From the NCBI GenBank assembly GCA_037045355.1, contig JBAOHO010000013.1, positions 186,001 to 250,000 on the forward strand: DNA of 64,000 nucleotides, read 5' to 3'. A program made the translations under genes and the position numbers. Within the stretch, counting starts at the first letter, position 1. Each line of letters opens with the position of its first letter. This document shows positions 31,185 to 38,804 of the stretch, in pieces. A model generated the notes under the pieces. The model was not told where the DNA came from, did not search any database, and worked only from the letters and a program-made list of their open reading frames with translations. The stretch comes from Candidatus Nanopelagicales bacterium. GTDB lineage: Bacteria > Actinomycetota > Actinomycetes > S36-B12 > GCA-2699445.

Positions 31185-31196
31185 ACAATATATTGT
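31185..31196. promoter_or_regulatory. Palindromic operator ACAATATATTGT between marR and glycosyltransferase
   Basis: This perfect 12-base palindrome sits 5 bases upstream of the marR start and 25 bases upstream of the glycosyltransferase start, and is strikingly AT-rich for this DNA. AT-rich palindromes are typical MarR sites. Binding here would cover both divergent promoters. Confidence 0.75.
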
Positions 31197-31220
31197 ATGT
31201 TCTCGCTCAAGGAGGCAGCC

Positions 31221-32559
31221 ATGATCGTGTTGATGCCCCATTGCGGATTCCTCTCCGAGACGTCCCGCATGATCGCCATCGCGCAGGCGTTGCGGTCGCG
31301 CGGCGAGGAGGTCGTCCTCGCGACTCACGGCGGGGCCTACACGGACCTGATCGCGGAGGCGGGCCTGACGTGGGTGCCGCTGTCGCCGACGAATGATGCC
31401 AAGCGCCAGGAGCAGTTCCTGGCCGGGTTGCTGTCGTGGGGCGGCGCGGACCTTCCTCTGTACGGTGGCGACGATCTGCAACAGTCGGTGGCGAGCGAAG
31501 TGGCCCTGTTGCGCGACACCGGCGCCCGGCTCGTCGTCACCGGCTTCACACTTTCGGCCTATCTGTCGGCACGGGTCGCCGGTCTCCCGCTTGCCACGTC
31601 GCATGGCGGCTCCTACGTGTGCCCGGTGCTGCGGGCTGGTCTCGCCCCGGTGCCGGTCGAACTCGCCCAAGCCCGAGTTGGCCAAACTGCCGGTCCCGGT
31701 GCAGCGGTGGCTGGCCAACCTGATCCCGCGTCTTTTGCGCAGGCAGGCGCGTGAGATCAACGCCGTCGCAGCGGAACTCGGCGTGGCACCGGTACGCGGG
31801 CTCCTGGGCCTGATGTCCGGGGACCTCACCCTGGTCCCCGACCTGCCGCAGGTCGTGGGCCTGCCGCCGACGCGACTTCGGGATCCCCGGCCGATCTTCG
31901 GCGGACGGCAACGTCGGTCCACGTATCGGTACACCGGCCCACTCTTCGCCACTCTCGATCGCCCGATCCCGGCACGTGTCCAGGCGTTCCTCGATGAGCA
32001 CCAGGGAGTCGTGTACCTGTCACCGACGAGCGTCGACGAGAGTCTGCTGCGGCGCTTGGTGGAGTCCCTGAAGGCATGTGGGGCGCCACTGTTGATCAGT
32101 GCCACGGTCCACGACATCGCCGATCTCGAAGACGATCGCACGATGGTCGCGGATGTGCTGCCCAATCATCTTGTCCTGCCTCAGGTCCGGGCTGCATTGA
32201 TCATGGGCGGGCAGGGCAGTGTTCAGTCGGCCCTGGCGGCCGGCGTTCCCTTCGTCGGTCTGCCGTATCACGGAGAGCAGGAACTCAATGTCGCCATCGC
32301 GGAACGTGTCGGTGCTGCGCTGCGGATCTCGCCGGCAGCAGCGGGAACCGTCGAGCTGACGAAGGCAGTCAGCCGTGTCCTCGACGAGCCTTCCTTCACC
32401 GAAGCTGCGCGACGTGTTCAGGCGCAGTATGCGGGCCTGGACGGAGCCGGAGCGGCCGCCGACGCGATTCGCGACTTCCTCCCCGAGCGCCAGCCGGGTA
32501 CAGGCGGAACCGCTGGTGTTCAGCACTTCGAGCGGACATCGACCGTGACGCGACCGTAG
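31221..32559 (+). CDS. GT1-family (MGT-like) glycosyltransferase, one frameshift
   Basis: The start is ATG 31221 with AAGGAGG five bases upstream. The N-terminal half (VLMPHCGFLSETSRMIAIAQAL...ATHGGAYTDLIAEAGLTWVPL) is the acceptor-binding fold. The C-terminal half has VVYLSPTSVDE, then the donor-sugar region IMGGQGSVQSALAAGVPFVGLPYHGEQELN near 32200-32290. This matches antibiotic/macrolide-type UDP-glycosyltransferases. One extra C in CCC at 31676-31678 breaks the frame; deleting it joins VELAKPELAKLPVPVQRW. Under MarR control, glycosylation of a small molecule for detoxification is the likely role. The substrate is unknown. Confidence 0.85.
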
Positions 32560-32593
32560 GCTGCGCGAGCACCGAAGTTGAAGGCAGGACAGC

Positions 32594-32713
32594 ATGGCGA
32601 AGCCAACCCCCGATGAGTCCCAGGACGCGCAGCGTCACGAGGAAGACATCGAGCACCACTCGTTCTCCAGGGAAGCGAAAGCTGAGGCAAACGCCGAGGC
32701 CGAAGGCGAGTAG
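32594..32713 (+). CDS. Small acidic protein (39 aa), unknown
   Basis: ATG 32594 opens MAKPTPDESQDAQRHEEDIE and the frame ends EANAEAEGE at TAG 32711-32713. The protein is short, charged and Ala/Glu-rich, probably disordered or a single helix. A GGCAGGA sequence precedes the start. It follows the glycosyltransferase by 34 bases and could be co-transcribed. Small proteins of this type are common in actinobacteria but have no assigned role. Confidence 0.5.
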   Translation: MAKPTPDESQDAQRHEEDIEHHSFSREAKAEANAEAEGE

Positions 32714-32856
32714 CCCCCGGCTGAATCGACTTCTTCGGATGGGGTGATGTCCGGGCGCTGGCGGTCCATCTTCCTGACTCCGACGTGCTGTTGTCGGGCG
32801 TTGGGCACCTGGATCTGCTGCCGGACGGCGTGCTCACCCGTCGGTACCATCAACGC

Positions 32857-33148
32857 ATGGATCTGAGTGTGGACAGCGACGCCCTCGCTTCGATTTGCCG
32901 ACGCTACGGACTCACTGAGATCGCGGTCTTTGGCTCCGTTGCCCGAGGAACGGCCGAACCTGGCAGTGACATCGATGTGTTGTACTCCTTGGCTCCCGAT
33001 TCACCCCTTGGCTGGGACATCGATTTCCTTGCCGACGAACTAGCCGGAATCTTCGGCCGGCCGGTAGACCTTGGTGGCACGTCGGGGACTCCATCCACGC
33101 CTGGCGCGCGTCGTGCTTTCAGAGGCTCAGGTGCTCTATGCGGCGTGA
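32857..33148 (+). CDS. mntA: MntA-type nucleotidyltransferase antitoxin, one frameshift
   Basis: A minimal nucleotidyltransferase: IAVFGSVARGTAEPGSDIDVLY carries the GS and DxD active-site residues. After RPVDL the frame runs into noise, but deleting one base in ACCTTGG (33068-33074) gives VARRGLHPRLARVVLSEAQVLYAA and a stop at 33146-33148. That end overlaps the HepT start by 11 bases, which supports the corrected frame. In characterised MntA/HepT pairs the nucleotidyltransferase silences the HepT RNase by adding AMP to a tyrosine. The start is ATG 32857. Confidence 0.85.
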
Positions 33149-33482
33149 TCTTCTGGTCCTCGACCAGATGATCACCGCTGATGCCCGCGCAACCGCCATC
33201 TGCAGGCAGAACAGCCTCGCTGACCTGGAAGAACGCCAAGACGCGTGTGAAGCCTTGCTATGGAACATGACGGTGCTGGGCGAAGCCGCCACCCAACTGA
33301 GTCCGGACTTGCGCGAGGCGCACTCAGAAATCCCTTGGCGGAATGCCATCGCGTTGCGTAATCGCATCGTGCACGGCTACTGGTCGGTCGATATCCAGAT
33401 CATCCATACGGCTGCTATCCAGGATCTCCCCGAGTTTCAAGATCAACTCGTGTCCTTGCTGGCCGACCTTGAGACGCCATAG
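33138..33482 (+). CDS. hepT: HepT-type RNase toxin (DUF86)
   Basis: The 114-residue all-helical protein has the catalytic Rx4HxY motif in ALRNRIVHGYW near residues 75-85. The tyrosine of this motif is the AMPylation target in known systems. Other family signs are WNMTVLGEAATQLSPDLRE. It overlaps the upstream mntA by 11 bases once the antitoxin frame is corrected. The pair forms a type VII toxin-antitoxin module; the toxin is an RNA-cleaving HEPN protein. Confidence 0.9.
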   Translation: MRRDLLVLDQMITADARATAICRQNSLADLEERQDACEALLWNMTVLGEAATQLSPDLREAHSEIPWRNAIALRNRIVHGYWSVDIQIIHTAAIQDLPEFQDQLVSLLADLETP

Positions 33483-33810
33483 CTCTCGCAATTGACTGAC
33501 GCAGAATCGAAGGATTCGCCGGTCGGCGGAGCTGTTCGCAGGCCCGCTCGGGCTGAACCAGGGGATCCGCGACGCGCGTGATGTCACGCAACAGGCCGAT
33601 CATCTGGTCTAGTTGCACCCGCGCCAGAAGCAGGGTGGCTGTGTACTCCCAGTCGATCGGCGGTCGATCCCGGGAGATCCCCTCGCTTACGTCCATAGTG
33701 TTCTCGCTGTCGGGATCCTGGTCGTCGAGGGCTTCGCCGGCGAGCAGGAGGCCCGCCTGACCGATCGGGAACGCGCACACCAGTCTGCAGGTGCTGGTCT
33801 GCGACGTCAT
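33415..33810 (-). CDS. Hypothetical protein (131 aa), uncertain
   Basis: On the minus strand an open frame from ATG 33810 reads MTSQTSTCRLVCAFPIGQ...PPIDWEYTATLLLARVQLDQMIGLL. Its amphipathic middle looks more protein-like than the other frames in the 33483-33999 gap. It overlaps the end of hepT tail-to-tail by 68 bases and continues upstream into unconvincing sequence, so it may be spurious. No family was recognised. Confidence 0.3.
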   Translation of the reverse strand: MTSQTSTCRLVCAFPIGQAGLLLAGEALDDQDPDSENTMDVSEGISRDRPPIDWEYTATLLLARVQLDQMIGLLRDITRVADPLVQPERACEQLRRPANPSILRQSIARAMASQGRPARTRVDLETRGDPG

Positions 33811-33999
33811 GTTCTGAGGATCGGCTGGACCTCCGACACAAAATCCGGGCTGAGCAGCGGGGCGACCGTTCGCCGGTTCTGTCGGACCCCCGGTGCACAG
33901 TGAGGTCAAGAGATCGACAGCGGCGGTCCAGGCGACTGGCTGCCCTTCACTCGCATCGACGGAGACTCCGCCGACAGCAATGACCGAACGGGGAGAGCC

Positions 34000-35022
34000 A
34001 TGAACGAGCCCACCAACACCGACGCCATCAGCGCCGACACCGGCGGCAGCAAGCCGTTGCTGCTGCTCGACGTCGACGGCGTCATCAATGCGTTCCCCGA
34101 CAGTCGCACCCGCGACTACACCCGCCGCGTGATCGACGGCTACCCGATCCACTTCCACCGCGAGGTGCCTCAGATGGTGTCCGCCCTTGAGCAGGCGTTC
34201 GAGATCGTGTGGTTCACGTTGTGGAACCATCGCGCCGCACTTGGGATCGGTCCTCACGTCGGGTTGAGCGACGCGGACCACCGCACCACGTCATGGGAGC
34301 GCGGGTGGGACGTCGCCTACGCGGCCGGCACCAGCGTCCGCGGGATCAACGCGATCATGTACGCCAAGACTCCGCTGCTGCCCGAGCTGGTCAGTACCGA
34401 GCGGCACTGGGTGTGGATCGATGATGCGCACAGCGGTTTCGATCGCGAGTACCTCGTTCACGCGGGCTTCGACCCGCGGCGCTTCCGCCTGGTGCGCACG
34501 AATCCCGAGACGGGCTTGGCCTGGACGGACGTCGACCGGGCGCTGGAGTTCGCGCGGGCAGTGGTCAGCGGCGCCGAACTGCCCATTGACGATTCAGTCG
34601 AGGACTCCTCGGCTGGTACGAGCACCTCGCCTGCCGTCGGCCCGGGCTCGACTCTGGGCCGGGCGACGGGCGCTACTCCCGACGACGGCCCGTCCTCCGC
34701 TGCGGAGGTGGAGTCGGATGATGTGGATCCCGACGACGTGGACCGCGTCGACCGCGTCGCAGTGGACCGCGATGATGTGGACCGCGAGTTCCTGGATCTC
34801 ATGGCCAGGCTTGGTGACGACGGCTCCGACGTGTGCTCGTACTGCGGTGGCGAGATGCGTCCGGTCGTCTACGGCCTGCCATCACCCGAACTGTTCGAGG
34901 AAGCCGACAAAGGCGACGTGATCCTGGGGGGCTGCTGCATCCCCTCGTCGCCGGCCCAGACCCGCTGCATCGACTGCGGACACGAGGCCCCGCGCTACGT
35001 CCTCCGTGCGGACCTGTGGTGA
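34000..35022 (+). CDS. HAD-fold hydrolase-like protein with Asp-rich linker and C-terminal Cys cluster domain
   Basis: The 340-residue protein starts at ATG 34000 after GGGAGAG. Residues ~15-190 look like a HAD-superfamily domain: LLLLDVDGVINAF (DxD nucleophile motif) and a late WVWIDDAHSGFDREY segment with paired acidic residues. Residues ~195-265 are a Ser/Gly then Asp/Val-rich low-complexity linker (DPDDVDRVDRVAVDRDDVD). The C-terminal ~70 residues carry CSYCGGEM, GGCC and CIDCGHEAPRYVLR, a likely zinc-binding unit. HAD proteins are mostly phosphatases; the substrate is unknown. The fusion to a metal-binding tail is unusual. Confidence 0.72.
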   Translation: MNEPTNTDAISADTGGSKPLLLLDVDGVINAFPDSRTRDYTRRVIDGYPIHFHREVPQMVSALEQAFEIVWFTLWNHRAALGIGPHVGLSDADHRTTSWERGWDVAYAAGTSVRGINAIMYAKTPLLPELVSTERHWVWIDDAHSGFDREYLVHAGFDPRRFRLVRTNPETGLAWTDVDRALEFARAVVSGAELPIDDSVEDSSAGTSTSPAVGPGSTLGRATGATPDDGPSSAAEVESDDVDPDDVDRVDRVAVDRDDVDREFLDLMARLGDDGSDVCSYCGGEMRPVVYGLPSPELFEEADKGDVILGGCCIPSSPAQTRCIDCGHEAPRYVLRADLW

Positions 35023-35103
35023 TGGTGATGGGGGTGGCCTTGCGGCGCCGCCGAGAGCGAACGCAATCACTTACGCATCTGGACGTCGCTGAGGGGGGGA
35101 GTC

Positions 35104-35340
35104 ATGGGGCCAGATCGTCCACGCCATCCCAAGAAGGAATGGGAACGCCTACTTCGAGACGCTGAAGTGCGCGGGCATCGGGTGACCAAGAAGCGGGGCT
35201 ACTTCCGCGTCTGGTGCCGATGCGGTGACAATGTGGAGTCCATCCCGTTGAGTCCGTCTGGTCGCCGTACTCTGCTGAACAAGACCAAGAGGCTGCAAGG
35301 GTGGTCCTGCTGGGAACCTGAGGAAGGGGCGACGCCATGA
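35104..35340 (+). CDS. Small basic protein, first gene of a two-gene unit
   Basis: The 78-residue product starts at ATG 35104 behind a G-rich GGGGGGGAG site. The pattern HPKKEWERLLRDAEVRGHRVTKKRGYFRVWCRCGDNVESI resembles a widespread family of small proteins with a PKKE helix, a basic strand and a CxC/CxCG knuckle that occurs next to a second small gene. The fold may be like HicA (dsRBD-type), but no catalytic histidine pattern is certain. It overlaps the next gene by four bases. Confidence 0.65.
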   Translation: MGPDRPRHPKKEWERLLRDAEVRGHRVTKKRGYFRVWCRCGDNVESIPLSPSGRRTLLNKTKRLQGWSCWEPEEGATP

Positions 35341-35621
35341 AGAACTACGAAGTCGAGCTCTGCGTCACGGGGCCCACGACTCAGGAAGCATTAGACGCCG
35401 CCTTCGATGCCCTCGAAGCGTTGGAGGTCATTGCTCCCGATGTGCATGCGTTGGACTATCGGGCCACTCTCAGTCGTCAGGAGGCAGTCATCACGATCAC
35501 CGTGGCGGCGGAAACCGCGACTGCGGCCGAGGCCCGCGCGTTGGACCTTACGCGGGTCGCATTCAACTCGCCCGCGAACGATCACAGCAGCATCGATAGG
35601 CGTTCCGCCGTTCCCGCCTGA
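35337..35621 (+). CDS. Small protein, partner of the 35104 gene
   Basis: The 94-residue product starts at ATG 35337 in an ATGA overlap. It has an alternating strand-helix-strand layout: KNYEVELCVTGPTTQEALDAAFDALEAL, then ALDYRATLSRQEAVITITVAAETATAAEARALDL. This ferredoxin-like pattern matches small partner proteins found beside the PKKE family. The two-gene layout resembles toxin-antitoxin operons, but no activity has been shown that I know of. Function is unknown. Confidence 0.62.
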   Translation: MKNYEVELCVTGPTTQEALDAAFDALEALEVIAPDVHALDYRATLSRQEAVITITVAAETATAAEARALDLTRVAFNSPANDHSSIDRRSAVPA

Positions 35622-35717
35622 CAGGATGGCTATCGACCCAGCCCTCGAGTTCACGGGTGACTGGGACCGCTTGAATCCGTCCCGGGCGCCGATCGTCGCG
35701 GGCACCGATCGCGGAAT

Positions 35718-35751
35718 CCCGCGCCCCCGCCAGATACGGCGGGATAGCGGG
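35718..35751 (+). terminator. Nested GC-rich hairpin downstream of the two-gene unit
   Basis: An inner stem CCCGCC/GGCGGG (35726-35743, 6-base loop) is enclosed by an outer stem CCCGC/GCGGG (35718-35722 with 35747-35751). It lies about 100 bases after the 35337 gene. An open frame 35626-35910 crosses it but has no protein-like character, so the 300-base gap to 35929 is taken as non-coding. Confidence 0.5.
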
Positions 35752-35928
35752 AGCCGTTGGCGGGCTCAGGGGATTCTGCGCGCGAGGTCGACGGACCACC
35801 CTTGGATCCGCCCCGTCGAGACGGTCGCATTTGTGACGGGGAATGACGGCCCCTGTACTCTTTGTTACTGGGTTGCGCGTGCCAACGAAGGGCGTCGCGC
35901 CCAAGTCTGAAGAGGGTACGGGGGAATC

Positions 35929-37170
35929 ATGCGTCGACTCATTCTTGGTGTGGCATCGGTCCTGGCGGTGAGCGTCGTCGCTGCGGCCCCCGGTCTGGCG
36001 ACGACGCCGGCGAGCCCATCACCGGTGTCCGCGGCCGGTAAGTCCGCTGGGGCAGGTCCGGACATCGAGTTCGCGACCTGGAACTTCTGCAACCACACGT
36101 GCCCCAACTACGAGCGCCGGCTTGACGGGCTGGTGCGCACCATTCGCGTCACTCGGCCCGATGTCCTGGCCCTCCAGGAAGTGAAGGTTGGCGGCGAAGA
36201 TCATCTGGTGGACGTCGAGGAACGGTTGGGCGTCCTGGGGTATGCCAACACGAACCCGTCGGCCGACGAGACCTGCTCGTCCGGATGCGAGTCACACATC
36301 TTCATCCGCACCGCCGCCTTCACCGTGCTGGGTTGGGACCAGGTCCCACAAGAAACCGAACGTTGCCGAGGGCTCCTCGACGAGTATGAATACCAGCGAC
36401 TCAGGGACGAGTTGCAGCGACAGCGATGGGCCTTGGAGTCCCAACGGCCTGATTGGCGCGACGCCGATGCCTGGAATCGGTACCAGATGCAACTGCAGGA
36501 CATCGATGCACAGATGAATGCCCTGGACGACGAGTGGGACCAATGCTGGCGCACCCGGGAGGACCTGGCTTCCTTCGCGAGTCCGTACTTCGGCTTCGTG
36601 GACATGGAGCAACTCCCACGACCTGCGCGCGGGAATCCCGCGGCCTTCGCGTTCGTGCGTCACCGGGCTAGCGGCGCGAAGATGCTCGCACTATCCATGC
36701 ATCTGTTGACGCAGAACGGCACCGGCGCGAACGGTCCGGATGACCGCGCCCGCAACGCCGCTGTGCGCGGACTCGCTCAGTGGACCAAGAAGCGTGCCAA
36801 CCAGGTGGGGCTGTCCGGCATCCCGACGATCATGATGGGTGACTTCAACTCCTACCTGCGCAAGCAGCCCCGCGGCCCGCAATGGGTTCTGCAACGGGAG
36901 GGATTCGTCCTCGCCGACAAAGCACGGGTCGGGCGCAACTACGCCACCGTCAACAAGACTCCCGTCGACGCGCGGTGGGACGGTTTCCCGCCCCGCCCTC
37001 GGATCTTCCCCGACCTCGGTCCGCAGATCGACACCATCATGACGAGAGGCGCCGGCCCCGCGAAACGGTTCGAGGTGTTCGTCAAGACACTGCCGAACGG
37101 GCGCTTCGACGAACGGTTCCGGGCCTCCGACCACAATCTCGTGCGGGCCACCATCCAGATCCCTCGCTGA
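35929..37170 (+). CDS. Secreted endonuclease/exonuclease/phosphatase-family protein
   Basis: The 413-residue protein has a signal peptide (residues ~1-25, VASVLAVSVVAAAPGLA) followed by the EEP fold. Landmarks are FATWNFCNHTC, the metal-binding LALQEVKVG, MLALSMHLLTQNGTG, IMMGDFNSYLRK and the final SDHNLVRATI with the catalytic His. Members are Mg-dependent DNases, sphingomyelinases or phosphatases. A helical, charged insertion of ~65 residues (36345-36545, rich in Arg, Gln, Asp) interrupts the fold between the QEV and MHL motifs and is bracketed by Cys residues. Substrate is unclear; an extracellular nuclease is a fair guess. Confidence 0.83.
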   Translation: MRRLILGVASVLAVSVVAAAPGLATTPASPSPVSAAGKSAGAGPDIEFATWNFCNHTCPNYERRLDGLVRTIRVTRPDVLALQEVKVGGEDHLVDVEERLGVLGYANTNPSADETCSSGCESHIFIRTAAFTVLGWDQVPQETERCRGLLDEYEYQRLRDELQRQRWALESQRPDWRDADAWNRYQMQLQDIDAQMNALDDEWDQCWRTREDLASFASPYFGFVDMEQLPRPARGNPAAFAFVRHRASGAKMLALSMHLLTQNGTGANGPDDRARNAAVRGLAQWTKKRANQVGLSGIPTIMMGDFNSYLRKQPRGPQWVLQREGFVLADKARVGRNYATVNKTPVDARWDGFPPRPRIFPDLGPQIDTIMTRGAGPAKRFEVFVKTLPNGRFDERFRASDHNLVRATIQIPR

Positions 37171-37251
37171 CCTCTGACCGCGCGGTTCGGCGAAGGGCGC
37201 GCCGAACGCTCCAGCCTGACCGGTGACGGTCGGACCACTCAACCTGGGGTG

Positions 37252-37266
37252 ATAAGTTTGTCTTAT
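37252..37266. promoter_or_regulatory. Palindrome ATAAGTTTGTCTTAT overlapping the start of the HTH-nucleotidyltransferase gene
   Basis: ATAAG and CTTAT arms flank TTTGT and reach into the ATG at 37265. The GATAAG part is placed where a -10 element of a leaderless transcript would be. The gene's own helix-turn-helix makes autorepression at this site likely. Confidence 0.55.
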
Positions 37267-37888
37267 GGACCTGATGGATGTCTTCCGAGACGCCAGACGC
37301 GCTGAAGACATCGCGCGGCTTCGCCGCGTGCTCGCGCTGCGCTCCCTGGTGGCAACCGGTGTGAGTCAGCGGCAAATCGCGGAGGCGGCAGGCATCAGCC
37401 AGCCGGCCGTGAGCCAACAACTGAAGTTCGCCCCCGACCTCGATGACATCCACCCCGAGGTCCTGATCGAAGCCGCGGCGCCGATCCTCAAAGCCCTCGG
37501 CGCGGATAGTGGTTACTCGAGGCTCGCCTTATTCGGCTCCGTGGCACGAGGCCAGGCTCACCAGGACTCCGACATCGATCTGCTCGTCGAAGCGCCCGAA
37601 GGTACGTCCTCCTTCGGGTTCATTCGATTCAAGCAACTCATCGAACAGATCCTCGGGGTTCAACGGACGAGCTACTCCTCCAGGCGACTGCGAACGGCGT
37701 CGAGGATTCTCGGATCGAGCACCACGATCCGCGCTTCCGCCACGGCTGACTCGGCGGCCACCAGGCTCTCCACGGCCGCGGCGACGGCGTCGTCGAGGGG
37801 CCACCCGAAGATGCCTGCGCTGATCACCGGGAAACGCGATGCTGGCCGCCCCGACGTCGGTCGGCGACTTCGAGGCCTCCGGCGGTAG
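37265..37888 (+). pseudogene. HTH plus nucleotidyltransferase protein, C-terminally truncated
   Basis: The N-terminal ~60 residues form an XRE/sigma-type helix-turn-helix (VATGVSQRQIAEAAGISQPAVSQQLKF). Residues ~85-130 are a minimal nucleotidyltransferase domain (LALFGSVARGQAHQDSDIDLLVEAP). After FKQLIEQILGVQ (about 37660) the frame no longer encodes the expected VDLV-type ending in any frame and runs antisense through the macro-domain gene until 37888. The junction lies within ~15 bases of the macro gene's stop, so a deletion or recombination probably joined the two. The 5' part could still make a DNA-binding protein. Such fusions normally act as self-regulating antitoxin-like modules. Confidence 0.7.
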
Positions 37889-38176
37889 CACGACGTCAGC
37901 AGGGTGCGGTCGGTCTGACCCGCCCGGTAGTTCGGTCCGACCGTGTGGATGACCCAGCGAGCCGGCATCAGCCCGGCGGTGGTCCATCCGGCGTCGCCGG
38001 TGGCCAGCCCGTGTGGGAAGCGCTCGATGCACTCGGCCAGGATCGCCGGACCGCCGGCTCGGTGGATCGCCCCGTCGACGCCACCGCCGCCACGCATGCG
38101 GGGAGTTGGCGGCGTTGACCACAGCGTCGACCTCCTGGGTGGTGATGTCGCCCAGGACCGCTGTCACCTCAGGCAT
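37672..38176 (-). CDS. Macro-domain (ADP-ribose-binding) protein, four frameshifts
   Basis: Read across frames from ATG 38176: MPEVTAVLGDITTQEVDAVVNAANSPH, GGGGVDGAIHRAGGPAILAEC, GDAGWTTAGLMPARWVIHTVGPNY, then ADDVGAASIAFPVISAGIFGWPLDDAV and a stop at 37672. These are the full macro-domain motifs. Four single-base insertions explain the breaks (near 38091-38099, 37874-37881, 37855-37865 and the GGG at 37829-37831). Macro domains of this class bind or remove ADP-ribose, e.g. hydrolysing O-acetyl-ADP-ribose or reversing ADP-ribosylation. It is convergent with the truncated HTH-nucleotidyltransferase. Confidence 0.82.
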
Positions 38177-38405
38177 CGAGACCGATCTCGAGCAGGTGCT
38201 GTCGACCATGACATGTGACCGATCCTGGCATGAGCGTCCCGTACTCGGGTTTTGAGACCCCCGGCACGGGATCTCGCCGTCCGTGCTGAGGCCCTTGTCA
38301 GGTGAGTCACGTCCGTGAGCCCCGAAGGCACTGTCATTCCGCCCCGTTCGCCGAAAGCCCTGGTCGAGTCGTTGTTGTCCTCGAGCAGCGTGGGACCGTG
38401 TTCCC

Positions 38406-38780
38406 ATGAACGTGGGGCAGTTGGTGAGCCTGTTCTACGCGCAACTGTGGAATCGCTGGGATGACCTGGCGGTCGAGTCCGTCCTGGCGGAGGACTTCGC
38501 CTTCCGGGGGTCATTGGGTCAGGAATCCGTCGGCCGCCAGGGTTGGCGCGAGTATCGGGACTGGGTGCACTCGGGATCGAGCGACTTCCACAACGAGGTC
38601 GTGACACTCGTTGTGGACGGAGATCGAGCGGCCGCGCGTCTCAGGTACTCGCAGCAAGGTCAAGCCGCAGTACGGCAGGCGTGGCCTCCGGCGCTGATTC
38701 CCACGGCTACCCTGAGGGCTTCATTGTGTGCGACGGCGGGGGCGCTCAGTTTCACGAAGAGAGGTCGCTATGCGCCTTAG
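38406..38780 (+). CDS. NTF2/SnoaL-like small protein, C-terminus uncertain
   Basis: The 124-residue frame starts at ATG 38406. The first ~80 residues (LVSLFYAQLWNRWDDLAVESVLAEDFAFRGSLG...GWREYRDWVHSGSSDFHNEVVTLVVDGDRAAARLRY) fit the cone-shaped SnoaL/NTF2 fold used by small cyclases, isomerases and binding proteins. The last third has poor codon character and does not look like the expected beta strands, so a frameshift after about 38655 is suspected. The gene precedes the peptidase at 38805 by a few bases and may be co-transcribed. Confidence 0.6.
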   Translation: MNVGQLVSLFYAQLWNRWDDLAVESVLAEDFAFRGSLGQESVGRQGWREYRDWVHSGSSDFHNEVVTLVVDGDRAAARLRYSQQGQAAVRQAWPPALIPTATLRASLCATAGALSFTKRGRYAP

Positions 38781-38804
38781 GAGTTCCACCTGTGGCGTTG
38801 GCTG

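Noticed and set aside
35626..35910. A 94-codon frame after the two-gene unit
   Set aside because: It crosses a nested hairpin, has no Shine-Dalgarno, and its Arg/Pro-rich composition looks like untranslated GC-rich DNA.
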